Assembly (NCBI GenBank): GCA_029240195.1
Contig: JARBTN010000006.1
Location: 1 to 38,523, forward strand
Reading direction: 5' to 3'
From: Chlamydiales bacterium
Lineage (GTDB): Bacteria > Chlamydiota > Chlamydiia > Chlamydiales > JARBTN01
Length of the DNA: 38,523 nucleotides
Below are positions 16,888 to 25,589 of this stretch, one piece after another. The translations under genes were made by a program, and so were the position numbers. Under the pieces are notes generated by a model. The model made no database searches and was not told the origin of the DNA. It saw only the letters and a list, made by a program, of their open reading frames with translations. The stretch's first letter is position 1, and each line of letters begins with the position of its first letter.

Positions 16888-17748
16888 TCAGTCATCTTTC
16901 TTAATTTCCTTGATTTCCCCCTCTTTTTTATAGAGATTCCAAAAGCTGCGCAAGATGGCCTGCTCCACTTTTCCTTTGCGGTTGCAAGGAACGGCGCAGC
17001 GCAGCTTCAACTCAATCTTATCGTGCTGCTTAAACGAGAGAAAGACTTTGGGCTCCAAGGAGGGGGGGTCGATCCAGAGCGTCTTTTGCACCTTTAAAAG
17101 CTCGGATTTGGCGTGATGCAGGTAGGGGGAGATCTCTTTGAGCGCCGATTCGACTAAGGATCGCTCCGCTTTTTGCCAGTTGGCGTCGGCCGGCAGGTTC
17201 ACTTCGATCACGGCGAGGGTGAACTCTTCTGAAAAGCATTCGTTGATGACAGAATGGGTCAGAAACTGGGCGTTAGGGATGGTAATGATGCGGCCTGTGA
17301 AATGGTGCAGGTGAGGGCCGGGTCCGATCTCCAAGATCTTAGTGCTCAAAAATGTCTGGTCGATCACTTTGCCGCGCGATCCGTTGATTTCAATCACGTT
17401 GCCAATGGAAAAAGACCTGCCCATGCCGCGATAAAAGGCGCCGGCGATGCAGATGATCACCTCTTTAGAGGCAATCACCATGGCGACAGCGATGGTGGCC
17501 AAGGAGAGGGCTAGATTGCGAATTTCCGAAGCCCAAATGCAGATTGCTAATAGTACAAAGAGGAGGAGGAAAAGAGTGCGGGTGTTGACCACCCAGGCGC
17601 GCCGGTGGTCTTCATGGTCGAACTGCACCGTCTGCTGAAGCGCTTTTAAAAAGAGGGCGCGGACGACGATCAGTGAGATGCCGATGAGGCAAGTCGATAG
17701 AAAGTTGAGCAAGAGGGTATTTTCAAAGAGAAAGTCTAAATGCATCAT
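16888..17748 (-). CDS. Short MscS-family mechanosensitive channel
   Basis: About 286 residues. An N-terminal membrane segment, two further hydrophobic segments and then the MscS core: a pore-like helix followed by SKEVIICIAGAFYRGMGRSFSIGNVIEINGSRGKV and the P-N-A-Q-F stretch typical of the beta domain. The C-terminal domain ends in a highly charged tail (EGEIKEIKKDD). The pore helix is less Gly/Ala-regular than in the 6912-7973 homologue. I prefer the ATG pair at 17748/17745 over a TTG at 17778 that lacks a ribosome-binding site. It is divergent from the thioredoxin gene and convergent with the coiled-coil gene. Gating and ion selectivity cannot be told from sequence. Confidence 0.88.
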   Translation of the reverse strand: MMHLDFLFENTLLLNFLSTCLIGISLIVVRALFLKALQQTVQFDHEDHRRAWVVNTRTLFLLLFVLLAICIWASEIRNLALSLATIAVAMVIASKEVIICIAGAFYRGMGRSFSIGNVIEINGSRGKVIDQTFLSTKILEIGPGPHLHHFTGRIITIPNAQFLTHSVINECFSEEFTLAVIEVNLPADANWQKAERSLVESALKEISPYLHHAKSELLKVQKTLWIDPPSLEPKVFLSFKQHDKIELKLRCAVPCNRKGKVEQAILRSFWNLYKKEGEIKEIKKDD

Positions 17749-17943
17749 GTGTCGCCTTTTTTTCCAGAACCTAAACAAAGAGGGGAAAAAATGCCAGGGT
17801 TATCTCTCCCCATTTTGGCTTGCAAGAGCTTTCTCGAATCCGATTGCTTTCTTTTTTTTGTCTCTGCTACGATTGAGCTACTAAAAATTTTCATTTATAG
17901 CTTTGCCGCCGCCTTGCCGGCATCTAACTTTAGGAGTTTTTTT

Positions 17944-18372
17944 ATGGCTACAATAAGAAAAGCAAACTGGCTGATCCCTATTTCCTCTCTAGCTTTCCTG
18001 CTGGCCATGCCGGCGCTTTCCTCGGCAGCTGAAAATTCCGTGCAGTTGGCGGGAGAGGAGCGCCTTCAAGTCCTGACTGATGAGACATTTAAAGTGACAG
18101 AGCAGGGGATGTGGGTTGTCGATTTTTATGCCGAATGGTGCGGCCCTTGCAAGCGGTTCGAGCCGGTCTTCAAGCAGGTGGCCGAGGAGATGCTCGATTA
18201 TCGATTTGCCAAGGTCAATACGGACCGCAGCCCACTGACGAGCCAAGGGCTCAACATTAAGATGATTCCGACAATTGTCGTGTTTAAAGAAGGCAAAGAG
18301 GTGGGGCGCCAAGAGGGATCGTGTGACTTGTCCGCTCTCAAGAAGTTCATTTTAAAGAACTTAAGTCCTTAA
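17944..18372 (+). CDS. Exported thioredoxin-like protein
   Basis: A 142-residue thioredoxin fold with a clear signal peptide (basic ATIRK start, hydrophobic core, ALSSA at about residues 24-28). The active site WCGPCK lies at 65-70 and the cis-proline in MIPT at 109. The motif is that of a disulfide reductase; because the protein appears exported, it may act on periplasmic disulfides, for instance in cysteine-rich envelope proteins. That role is inference. TAGGAG lies 7 bases before the ATG; the frame is open upstream to 17740 but those codons have no start site. It ends at a terminator at 18412-18454. No DsbD-like partner is in the window. Confidence 0.92.
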   Translation: MATIRKANWLIPISSLAFLLAMPALSSAAENSVQLAGEERLQVLTDETFKVTEQGMWVVDFYAEWCGPCKRFEPVFKQVAEEMLDYRFAKVNTDRSPLTSQGLNIKMIPTIVVFKEGKEVGRQEGSCDLSALKKFILKNLSP

Positions 18373-18411
18373 GTTTTTAAGGCCCCTCTTTCCATCGAGT
18401 TCAATCCAGCG

Positions 18412-18454
18412 AGCGCCCGGCTATATTTAATTGCAGCTATGGGCGCTTTTTTTT
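18412..18454 (+). terminator. Intrinsic terminator of the thioredoxin gene
   Basis: AGCGCCC (18412-18418) pairs with GGGCGCT (18441-18447) and is followed by eight T. The loop is long (22 bases), which weakens the call slightly. Confidence 0.7.
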
Positions 18455-18574
18455 ATCTAAATGCTTTTGCCTTCTTTGCTTATAATTATTATTTTAATTA
18501 AAATAATTCTTTTAATTATAAATATTTTTAACTATATTTATGTTATATATAAATTTATAATTTAGGGGTTAGCC

Positions 18575-20947
18575 ATGGATGTAGTTTCTGTTCCGAATCG
18601 GCTTTATGATATCAATGTCTTCGAGCAATTTAAAAAAGGGACTGTCGTTGTCCAAGAAGGGCGCATGGTCGTTCCGGTCGCCAAAGATAAGCACATCAAG
18701 CTGCTCCCCGATGCGTTTTTTCTAATTGTGCAAGAGCAGCTCCGCTCTTTCCGGGGTCGCTCCCTAGCTGAGGTGGAAAAGCTTGCCAAGAGGACAATCG
18801 ATTTAACAAAACAGGCGATAGACTCCACCCAAAAAGCTGATCTCTTAGGGAAAAGATTGGGAAGAGTCAAGATTCAAGAGGGGGATGAGTCGGAGGCGAC
18901 GGTTAAAAAAGGGCTGCGATTTCCTCATAGGAGCGCTAAAAAAGAAGTAAAAAAAGAGGTGGAAACCGACTCAGAGGCGGTTCTTTATAATCTGAAAAAC
19001 CAGTCGACGATGATATTACAAATCTTGGGCCATCAAAAAAGCCCATTCGTGGCCCAAGAGGAGTTTGAGCGCTATCTAAACAACGCCCTATTAAATACAG
19101 TGCAAATTAAAGATGCGCTGAAGGCTTTGCAAGAGAACATCGATATCTATACAGCAAAATATCAAAAAAAGTATGGCGCTGAGAGCCAACCTGAGATGTT
19201 TACTTTTCAAAGAATAGCGCCAACGTTGAACGCTTCTTTGCAAGTTCATAGAGCTGTCATAGAAAAAATCCCCTATTTTGCAACGCAGCTTTCTTTTGAG
19301 GGCCATCAGGGCACAGGCAATTTTATCCAGTGCCAAGAGCTGGGTTTGAGCCCTCTCCACCTCTTAAGATTGATCAAAGCTTTCTACAACGTGGAAACGG
19401 AAAGAGAATTTGTGCCGAAATCTCAAAGAATCGATCAATCGATCAGCAGATTGATCGATTTAGGGAATGTTAGACTCCATAGCCTTGTGGCCTTTATGGA
19501 CGCACATGCCTATCTGTTTTTAGAAGATTTTTCTGCTAGAGATATGTTTCCAGAGCAAATCCTGGAGCTGATAAAAGGCCATCTGATTGAACGAGAAAGA
19601 CTCAGTCGGTTGGGCCATGAGGCTGTCGATTCATTGCGCGATCAATTGAAATTTGAATTTTTGCTCGATCTTGAGAAGAAAAATTCCTCCCAGGCTCTCT
19701 ATTGGCTTGGCCTCTATCATGCTGAGGGGATCGGCACTTTGCCCGATTTTGGAAAGGCCTCTGATTGCTATCTGGAAGCGATCAACTATGGCGATTTGAG
19801 AGCCTGCCGCGGTTACGGGGATTTATTGCTCAAGACAGTCAAATTGAAAAAATTAGATGGTACGGCAGGGCTTTGGCAAGCTTTGTTGTATTATGCCGAA
19901 GCTATCGATTTAGCAAAGGACGATGGCCAGGAGCGCGAGCGAGCTCTTATAGGAGCTAGAGAGTGCATGAAACTCTTGCATTTTTCGCGGGCTGAGCGGG
20001 AGAAGTTTGAAGTCGCTCCCTTTTTAGCTCTGGCCGACGATCGGATGAAACAGATCAATATGAATGAGTTTGATCGCGAAGTGGCCTCCGAGTATTATAG
20101 CAGAGCTCTTCAATCTTGCAATCCAGAGAGCGAGCTTTATTCTGACGTGGTGCAGAAGGCTAGGAAATGCTTGGAGTTAAGGCATATTCCTGAAGACCAG
20201 CAAGATCGATTATTGTTTTCTAAGGCCGCCACTCATATTGAAGCGCGCAAGCTTGCGCCGCTTGAGCCTTTAGCCACAGTAGAAAGAGAACTTGAAGAGA
20301 TAGGGAAAAATCTCCAAAAAATGCCTTCGACAGCAATTAGCATCTTGCGGGCTCTCGCTGATGAGATGGATGATGAGCGAGCTTTGGTTGAGCTCGGCCA
20401 TGCCTATCTATTCCAATATGCGCTAAAGAATCCAAAGCTCACAGCAACCGACTCAGGAGATTACCTAAGGCGCGCTGCTAAATTGGGCAATTTGGAGGCT
20501 TTATATCAGCTTGCAGACTATAGATTGCGCCACCTCAATGCCCTTGAGGCGTCCAAAGAAGGCAAAGCCATCTTTAAAACTTTAAAGGAGCTCTCTGAAA
20601 AAGGGCATCCTCAAGCTAGCGTCAGCTTGGGGCAATGCTGGGAGAGAGGGGTCGGCACTGAAAAAAATGTGAAGAAAGCCTTTGGCTGCTACAGCCAAGG
20701 CCTGGAGCAAAAAGACAGCCGAGCTTATCAGGCTATGGGCGACTTGCTTTTGCACAATGAATCTGTCTTTTCTGAAGACCCGGCCACAATTTTAGAGTAT
20801 TATAGAAAATCCATGATCGCCAATCAGGGACAAAAAGATGAATACGCCAAAGCCTATGAAGGTGCAACCGCTTGCATGAAAAAATTTGGATACACGCAGA
20901 AGCAGCAATCAGTTTTTCTGATCCCTTTTTCGAAAAATCACACCTAA
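18575..20947 (+). CDS. Large Sel1-repeat protein
   Basis: A 790-residue soluble protein. The first 60 or so residues have no recognisable family. Residues about 55-170 are charged helices, and Sel1-like repeats appear around 370-440 (ALYWLGLYHAEGIGTLPDFGKA) and again from about 600 to 780 (SVSLGQCWERGVGTEKNVKKA). The repeats pair helices with an A-x-x-x-L-G/A-x-x-Y-x-x-G-x-G pattern. Sel1 proteins commonly scaffold protein complexes, and in intracellular bacteria several act at the host interface; a host role here is only inference. The ATG follows AGGGG, and the 5' region is extremely AT-rich. There is no signal peptide. It converges on rarA. Confidence 0.85.
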   Translation: MDVVSVPNRLYDINVFEQFKKGTVVVQEGRMVVPVAKDKHIKLLPDAFFLIVQEQLRSFRGRSLAEVEKLAKRTIDLTKQAIDSTQKADLLGKRLGRVKIQEGDESEATVKKGLRFPHRSAKKEVKKEVETDSEAVLYNLKNQSTMILQILGHQKSPFVAQEEFERYLNNALLNTVQIKDALKALQENIDIYTAKYQKKYGAESQPEMFTFQRIAPTLNASLQVHRAVIEKIPYFATQLSFEGHQGTGNFIQCQELGLSPLHLLRLIKAFYNVETEREFVPKSQRIDQSISRLIDLGNVRLHSLVAFMDAHAYLFLEDFSARDMFPEQILELIKGHLIERERLSRLGHEAVDSLRDQLKFEFLLDLEKKNSSQALYWLGLYHAEGIGTLPDFGKASDCYLEAINYGDLRACRGYGDLLLKTVKLKKLDGTAGLWQALLYYAEAIDLAKDDGQERERALIGARECMKLLHFSRAEREKFEVAPFLALADDRMKQINMNEFDREVASEYYSRALQSCNPESELYSDVVQKARKCLELRHIPEDQQDRLLFSKAATHIEARKLAPLEPLATVERELEEIGKNLQKMPSTAISILRALADEMDDERALVELGHAYLFQYALKNPKLTATDSGDYLRRAAKLGNLEALYQLADYRLRHLNALEASKEGKAIFKTLKELSEKGHPQASVSLGQCWERGVGTEKNVKKAFGCYSQGLEQKDSRAYQAMGDLLLHNESVFSEDPATILEYYRKSMIANQGQKDEYAKAYEGATACMKKFGYTQKQQSVFLIPFSKNHT

Positions 20948-21031
20948 AGCCTTAAAAATTGGCACTTTAAAATCATCGATTCTAAAGTAGTGGGAGGGGG
21001 AGAGCAAGGCCTTTCCCTTTCTTTTTAGGTG

Positions 21032-22291
21032 CTAGCGCCTTTGGCGCAAGCTTTCGAAATAGAGGATTCTCTTTTTGAGCTCCCGCTCAAAGCCGATTTC
21101 TTTGGGCTGATAGAGGTTGGGCCGGGGCATTTTTTCGGGAAAGTAATTTTGCCCGGAAAAGGAGTCGGGGGCGTCGTGATCGTAGAGATATTCGGCGTCT
21201 GGTTGGTCGCGGGTGAGCTTGTGGGGGTGGAGGAAGGAAGGGGGGGCTAAGTGGCTGGTGGCCTCGGCCAGCTGGCGCGCGAGCCCAAATGCCTGGTAGA
21301 GGCGGTTGCTTTTGGGCGCGAGCGCCAGATAGACGGCCGCTTCAGCAAGCGCCAGCTCCCCTTCTGGCGAGCCTAGGAGGCGATAGACTTTTTCAGCGTT
21401 CAATGCCAGTTGCAGGGCGTCTTTATCGGCGAGGCCAATGTCTTCGATGGCCACGCGGATGAGCCTACGGGCAATGTAGAGGGGGTCTTCTCCTCCGTTG
21501 AGCATGCGCGAAAGCCAGTAGAGGGTCGCTTCTGGATCGCTGCCGCGGATGGACTTATGGAGCGCTGAGATGAGCGTGTAGTGGTGGTCGCCCTGCCTAT
21601 CGAAGAGGGGCGCCCGCTGTTGAATGAGTTGTTCTAAAGCAGCTTTAGAGAGGGGACTTTCGCTGGTGGCTGCAGACTGCTCGATATTTTCTATGAGATT
21701 GAGCAGATAGCGCCCATCGCCTTGCGCGCGATGAATGAGAAAGTCTTTGGCCTCTGCCTCGATGGGCAGAGGTTTTTCTTTTTCGTAGCGGGCGATGATG
21801 TTGCTGAGGGATGGCTCGTCCAGCCCCTTTAATTTTAAAAGACGCAGCCGCGATAGGAGCGCTTGGTTGAGGGCAAAGGCGGGGTTTTCTGTGGTGGCGC
21901 CAATTAAGATCAGCGATCCCTCTTCAATAAATGGAAGAAAGGCGTCTTGCTGCATCTTGTTGAAGCGGTGGATTTCATCGACAAAGAGGACGGTTTGCCT
22001 GGCAAAGAGGGGGTTGTCTTGCCCCTGCTGCAAGATTTTTTTTAGGTCGGCGACGCCAGAGAAGATGGCGCTCATCGATTGAAAGGGCAGATCGAATGCT
22101 TTGGCGTAGAGTCTGGCAATGGTCGTCTTGCCAGTTCCTGGGGGGCCGTAGAGGAGGAGGGAGAGGGGTTTTTTGCGCGCGATGCTGAGAGCGATGATCC
22201 CCTCTCGGCCGGTGATATGCTCTTGGCCGACCACCTCATCGAGTGACTTTGGGCGCAGCCTTTCGGCGAGCGGCCTGATGAAGGCGCTCAT
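21032..22291 (-). CDS. rarA: Replication-associated recombination ATPase RarA (MgsA)
   Basis: A 419-residue AAA+ ATPase of the RarA/MgsA/WHIP family, acting at stalled replication forks. It has Walker A GPPGTGKT at 49-56, Walker B LFVDEIHR at 102-109 and sensor 1 GATTENP at 131-137. The family C-terminal stretch [18 protein letters not shown] and the tetramerisation region ([10 protein letters not shown]) are present. I chose ATG 22291 because it overlaps the dapF stop (ATGA, 22288-22291) and gives the family N-terminus ([11 protein letters not shown]). The frame is open further upstream only as a shadow inside dapF. It is the last gene of a four-gene operon and the only DNA-repair member of it. 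Confidence 0.95.
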   Translation of the reverse strand: MSAFIRPLAERLRPKSLDEVVGQEHITGREGIIALSIARKKPLSLLLYGPPGTGKTTIARLYAKAFDLPFQSMSAIFSGVADLKKILQQGQDNPLFARQTVLFVDEIHRFNKMQQDAFLPFIEEGSLILIGATTENPAFALNQALLSRLRLLKLKGLDEPSLSNIIARYEKEKPLPIEAEAKDFLIHRAQGDGRYLLNLIENIEQSAATSESPLSKAALEQLIQQRAPLFDRQGDHHYTLISALHKSIRGSDPEATLYWLSRMLNGGEDPLYIARRLIRVAIEDIGLADKDALQLALNAEKVYRLLGSPEGELALAEAAVYLALAPKSNRLYQAFGLARQLAEATSHLAPPSFLHPHKLTRDQPDAEYLYDHDAPDSFSGQNYFPEKMPRPNLYQPKEIGFERELKKRILYFESLRQRR

Positions 22292-23112
22292 CGAAGCGCC
22301 TTTGCTAGCGGCATCTGCCCTGTAAAGATGCAGGTGGCCGGGCCTTTTAGCCAGGCGATAGCCTCTCCCTGCGGTTTGAAAAAGACTGATAGCACATCTT
22401 GGGAGCGGACTTGGATCTGCCAAGTTTGGCCTTCTGAAGCCATCCCCTGCAGCTGGCTATAGACAAAAGCAGAAGCTACGGCGCCACTGCCGCAGGCGAG
22501 GGTCTCTCCCTCCACACCACGCTCATAGGTTCTTAAAGAGAGCGTGTGAGAGGAGGGGTCGGCTTTCAAAATATTGACATTAGCTCCCTTGGCAAAGCGC
22601 GGGTGGGAGCGCAAGAAGGGGCCGATCTCTTGAAGGTCGAGGTCTCTAGGCTCTTCTAGGATCACCACGGCATGGGGCACGCCGACAGTGACAAAGCTCA
22701 CCTGGAGCGTCTCTCCTTTAAAGGCAAAGGGCTCGTTGAAAAAGTGGGGCAGGACAGGTCCAATCTCTGCTGTCACTTCATCGCCCTCCACTTTGACAGC
22801 TAGGGGAACTCCCTGCACTTCGATAAATCCCTCGCGTTCAATCCAGCCTAATTGGTAGGCAGCATGAGCGGTGCAGCGCAGGCCGTTGCCGCACATCTCG
22901 CCAAAGCTGCCGTCGCAGTTGTAGTACTCCATGATGGGGTGCTTGCCCCTCTTTAACAAGATGAGGCCGTCGGCGCCGATGCCAATTTGGCGATGGCAAA
23001 GGCGCTGAATGACTTTTTTCTCGATCACAAGCTCTTTATGCTGGCTCATATCGATGAAGATGAAGTCATTGCCGCATCCTGAGTATTTCAAAAAAGACAG
23101 GTTTTGACTCAT
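22288..23112 (-). CDS. dapF: Diaminopimelate epimerase
   Basis: A 274-residue PLP-independent epimerase that interconverts LL- and meso-diaminopimelate for peptidoglycan and lysine. Both catalytic cysteines are present: C74 in MCGNGLRC and C207 in LACGSGAVAS. The usual early GAGNDF is GCGNDF here and the usual GNPHAV is GVPHAV. In Chlamydia, DapF is reported to have broadened specificity (also racemising glutamate), and these changes near substrate-contact regions would be worth comparing. It lies 5 bases after the transporter stop and overlaps rarA by four bases, so it is translated as part of the operon. No other lysine-pathway genes are in the window. Confidence 0.96.
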   Translation of the reverse strand: MSQNLSFLKYSGCGNDFIFIDMSQHKELVIEKKVIQRLCHRQIGIGADGLILLKRGKHPIMEYYNCDGSFGEMCGNGLRCTAHAAYQLGWIEREGFIEVQGVPLAVKVEGDEVTAEIGPVLPHFFNEPFAFKGETLQVSFVTVGVPHAVVILEEPRDLDLQEIGPFLRSHPRFAKGANVNILKADPSSHTLSLRTYERGVEGETLACGSGAVASAFVYSQLQGMASEGQTWQIQVRSQDVLSVFFKPQGEAIAWLKGPATCIFTGQMPLAKALR

Positions 23113-23117
23113 TTACA

Positions 23118-24527
23118 TCACCAGTATCCCAAGAATTTCCACCAGATAGAGCCGATGCCGAGCCAGATTGCTAAGTTGGCGACGCTGCTGACCAGGCCCA
23201 CTTTCCACCAGGCTTTGATGTCGACGTAGCCGGAGCCAAATAAAATCGGCGCTGTTCCACTGCTGTAATGGGTCAGGCCGCCAAATAGGTTGCTGATGAA
23301 GGCAAAGGCCAAAGCTGCCAGTGTCGGCGGCGTGCCGAGGGAGATGGCGACGACCAAGATGACCGAAAACATCGAGCTGACATGGGCGGTGCTGCTAGCA
23401 AACAGGTAGTGGGAGTAAAAGTAGAGGAGCGATAGCATAACAAAGGCGATAGGCCAGCTGAGCCCGCTGAAGGCGTGGGTGGCCAGCTCGCTAATCCAGA
23501 AGATAAAGCCAGAGCGGTTCAGTTCGGTGGCCAGGCAGATCAAGACCGAAAACCAGATCAGTGTATCCCAAGCGCCATCCTCTTTGCGCACATCTTCCCA
23601 GGTGAGGACGCTGGTCAAGAGGAGGATGGATAGCCCTAAAAGAGCGGCGGCTGTCGGGTGCACGCCAAAGGATTCCCCAGCGGTCCAGAGGATGAGCAGC
23701 ATCCAGAAGGTGCCGATCATGGCCCATTCTTTTAAAGAGATGGGGCCCATCAACCTCAGCTTTTCAGAGGCGAACTCTTTGGCATTCGGCGTCTCTTTGA
23801 GCTCTGGCGGATAGAGCTTGTAGATGATGAGGGGGATGGTGATGAAGCTGATGAGGCCTGGCACGATGGCTGCTAAAGCCCAGGTGCCCCAGCTGATGGA
23901 GACGCCCGACTCTAGGGCTAGGCCGACGATCAGGGGGTTGGCGGCCATGGCCGTCATGAACATCGCGCTGGAGATGGCAGAAGCTTGGAAGAGGGCGAGG
24001 GTCAAAAAGTGGCCGATCTTGCGGTTGGTGCCGTCATGGGGAAAGCTGCCAAACGACTCTGAAAGCGATTTTAAGATGGGAAAGATGATCGCTCCCGACC
24101 TTGCGGTCATGCTGGGGATGGCCGGCGCTAAGAGCAGCTCTGTCGACATCAGGCCGTAGCAGAGCCCCAAGGTCTTGCGGCCAATTAGGCGCACAAAGAT
24201 ATAGGCGACGCGGGCGCCGAGCCCCGTCTTGATGAAGCCGCGGGCGATGAAGAACGCCAGCACGACCCGCCAGGAGATGTCTTTGCCAAAGCAAGCAAGG
24301 GCTGTATCGATTGGGGTGACTTGCAGCAAGACGCTAGAGGTGAGCCCGATTAAAGCGGCCGCTCCCATGGGCAGCGCTTGTCCGATGATGGCGATGATCG
24401 TCGCCAAAAAGATGGCAAAGAGTTGTTGTCCTTGCTCGGGTAGCCCTGCCGGGGTGGGGAGGAACCAGATGAGGGCGCCGATGGCGACGCTAAATAAAAA
24501 AGCTTTAAGGTGAAGCTGATTGTTCAT
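23118..24527 (-). CDS. DASS (SLC13-type) dicarboxylate transporter
   Basis: A 469-residue integral membrane protein with about a dozen hydrophobic segments, related to 2-oxoglutarate/malate translocators and the bacterial CitT/YbhI group. Family marks include PAIPSMTARSGAIIFPI in the middle, the TAHVSSMFSVI stretch and GLTHYSSGTAPILFGSGYV near the end. Such proteins exchange or symport di- and tricarboxylates across the inner membrane. Chlamydiae use a related carrier to take TCA intermediates from the host; that role here is inference. Its start overlaps the stop of the upstream arginase-fold gene (ATGA, 24524-24527), and dapF starts 5 bases after its stop. Confidence 0.92.
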   Translation of the reverse strand: MNNQLHLKAFLFSVAIGALIWFLPTPAGLPEQGQQLFAIFLATIIAIIGQALPMGAAALIGLTSSVLLQVTPIDTALACFGKDISWRVVLAFFIARGFIKTGLGARVAYIFVRLIGRKTLGLCYGLMSTELLLAPAIPSMTARSGAIIFPILKSLSESFGSFPHDGTNRKIGHFLTLALFQASAISSAMFMTAMAANPLIVGLALESGVSISWGTWALAAIVPGLISFITIPLIIYKLYPPELKETPNAKEFASEKLRLMGPISLKEWAMIGTFWMLLILWTAGESFGVHPTAAALLGLSILLLTSVLTWEDVRKEDGAWDTLIWFSVLICLATELNRSGFIFWISELATHAFSGLSWPIAFVMLSLLYFYSHYLFASSTAHVSSMFSVILVVAISLGTPPTLAALAFAFISNLFGGLTHYSSGTAPILFGSGYVDIKAWWKVGLVSSVANLAIWLGIGSIWWKFLGYW

Positions 24528-25528
24528 GAGTGGGCTTTGGGGTTTAAGGCAATCGAAAGAAACGAAGTCATCAAAAGGGCGGCCAGCTTGGCGGTCATTC
24601 CATCCCGATCATAGGGAGGAGAGAGCTCGGCAATTTCAAAGCCGATCACTTTTTCTGAATAGGCCAAGCGCTCTAAAAGAGGGATCACTTGCCATGGGGT
24701 GAGGCCGAGAGGGCTAGGCGCGCTGACGCCGGGGGCGTAGCATGAGGCAAATACATCGAGGCTGATGGTGACAAAGAGGGCGGTCCTCTTGGCGATCAGC
24801 TGGTCGAGAGTTTTTAAGAGTTTGTGGATATTTTTGCGGTGAATCTCATCGGCGCGCACGGTGATGACCGATTGGCTTCGGGCTTGGTCAAAAAGCGCTT
24901 TGGTATTGCTGTGAGTTTGGATGCCGATGCAGGTGTAGTCAAATTCGAGGTCCTCTCTTTGCCGCTCTTTCGCAATTTGCAAAAAGCTAGATCCAGATGT
25001 GCCTTTGCATGCGCCCTCCTCAAGGAGAGGGGACCGCATATCGAAGTAGGCGTCAAAGTTGACAATGCCTAAGTCGAGCTGGGGAAAGGCCTGCATGACC
25101 CCTTGGTAGTGGCCAAAGGCCATTTCATGCCCGCCGCCGATTAAGAGGGGCTGGATCTGCAGCTTTAAGAGGTGAGAGATCACTTCTGCAAGCGCCTGTT
25201 GGGCCGACTCCAAATCGTCTCCTTGCACGGCGATGTCGCCCACATCAAAGAGGGAGAGATCGGCAGGTGCGGGAAGGGCGCCGAGCGCTTGGCGAAATGC
25301 GCTGGGTCCGTCTTTTGCCCCTTTTCGCCCTTGATTGCGCAAGATGCCCACATCGCTTTGAAAGCCAATGAGGGCGAAAGCATGTGCTTTGGGCCACTCT
25401 TTGTTGAGGTCAAAGAGCTGCACCGCTTCATGGAAGTGGAGGGCATTTTCGCCATCGCTTCTGCCCGCCCAAGTGTTTGAACTTGGAGGGATGTAGTGTC
25501 TTTTGCAGTTGGCGGATAGGTCGAACAT
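24524..25528 (-). CDS. Arginase-fold hydrolase, formimidoylglutamase-like, with altered metal ligands
   Basis: A 334-residue ureohydrolase-superfamily protein, closest in style to formimidoylglutamase (HutG): GGGHEMAFGHYQG around residue 131-143 and YAPGVSAPSPLGL around 264-276. The dimanganese ligand set reads H134, D159, Y161 (His in the family motif DAHxD), D163, S256 (normally the first Asp of the DxD pair) and D258. Two of six ligands are therefore non-canonical, which could mean altered metal use, altered chemistry or loss of activity. Substrate could be formimidoylglutamate, agmatine or another guanidino compound; there are no histidine-utilisation genes nearby. It is the first gene of a four-gene operon, overlaps the transporter by ATGA, and lies downstream of the ppiase terminator. 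No clear ribosome-binding site is visible. Confidence 0.88.
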   Translation of the reverse strand: MFDLSANCKRHYIPPSSNTWAGRSDGENALHFHEAVQLFDLNKEWPKAHAFALIGFQSDVGILRNQGRKGAKDGPSAFRQALGALPAPADLSLFDVGDIAVQGDDLESAQQALAEVISHLLKLQIQPLLIGGGHEMAFGHYQGVMQAFPQLDLGIVNFDAYFDMRSPLLEEGACKGTSGSSFLQIAKERQREDLEFDYTCIGIQTHSNTKALFDQARSQSVITVRADEIHRKNIHKLLKTLDQLIAKRTALFVTISLDVFASCYAPGVSAPSPLGLTPWQVIPLLERLAYSEKVIGFEIAELSPPYDRDGMTAKLAALLMTSFLSIALNPKAHS

Positions 25529-25552
25529 CGGTCTTTTTAGGGGATGAAGTTT

Positions 25553-25583
25553 TATAAAAAAAGGCCTTTAGCTTAAAGGCCTT
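25553..25583 (-). terminator. Intrinsic terminator of the cyclophilin gene
   Basis: AAGGCCTTTA (25561-25570) pairs with TAAAGGCCTT (25574-25583). On the minus strand the stem is followed by a T-run into 25554. It lies 6 bases after the cyclophilin stop and separates it from the operon downstream. Confidence 0.8.
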
Positions 25584-25589
25584 TCTTAT

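Noticed and set aside
17740..17943. Longer start for the thioredoxin protein
   Set aside because: The upstream codons overlap the divergent mscS start, and the ATG at 17944 has TAGGAG and begins a proper signal peptide.
22292..22423. N-terminal extension of RarA
   Set aside because: It lies inside dapF in another frame; ATG 22291 overlaps the dapF stop and gives the family N-terminus.
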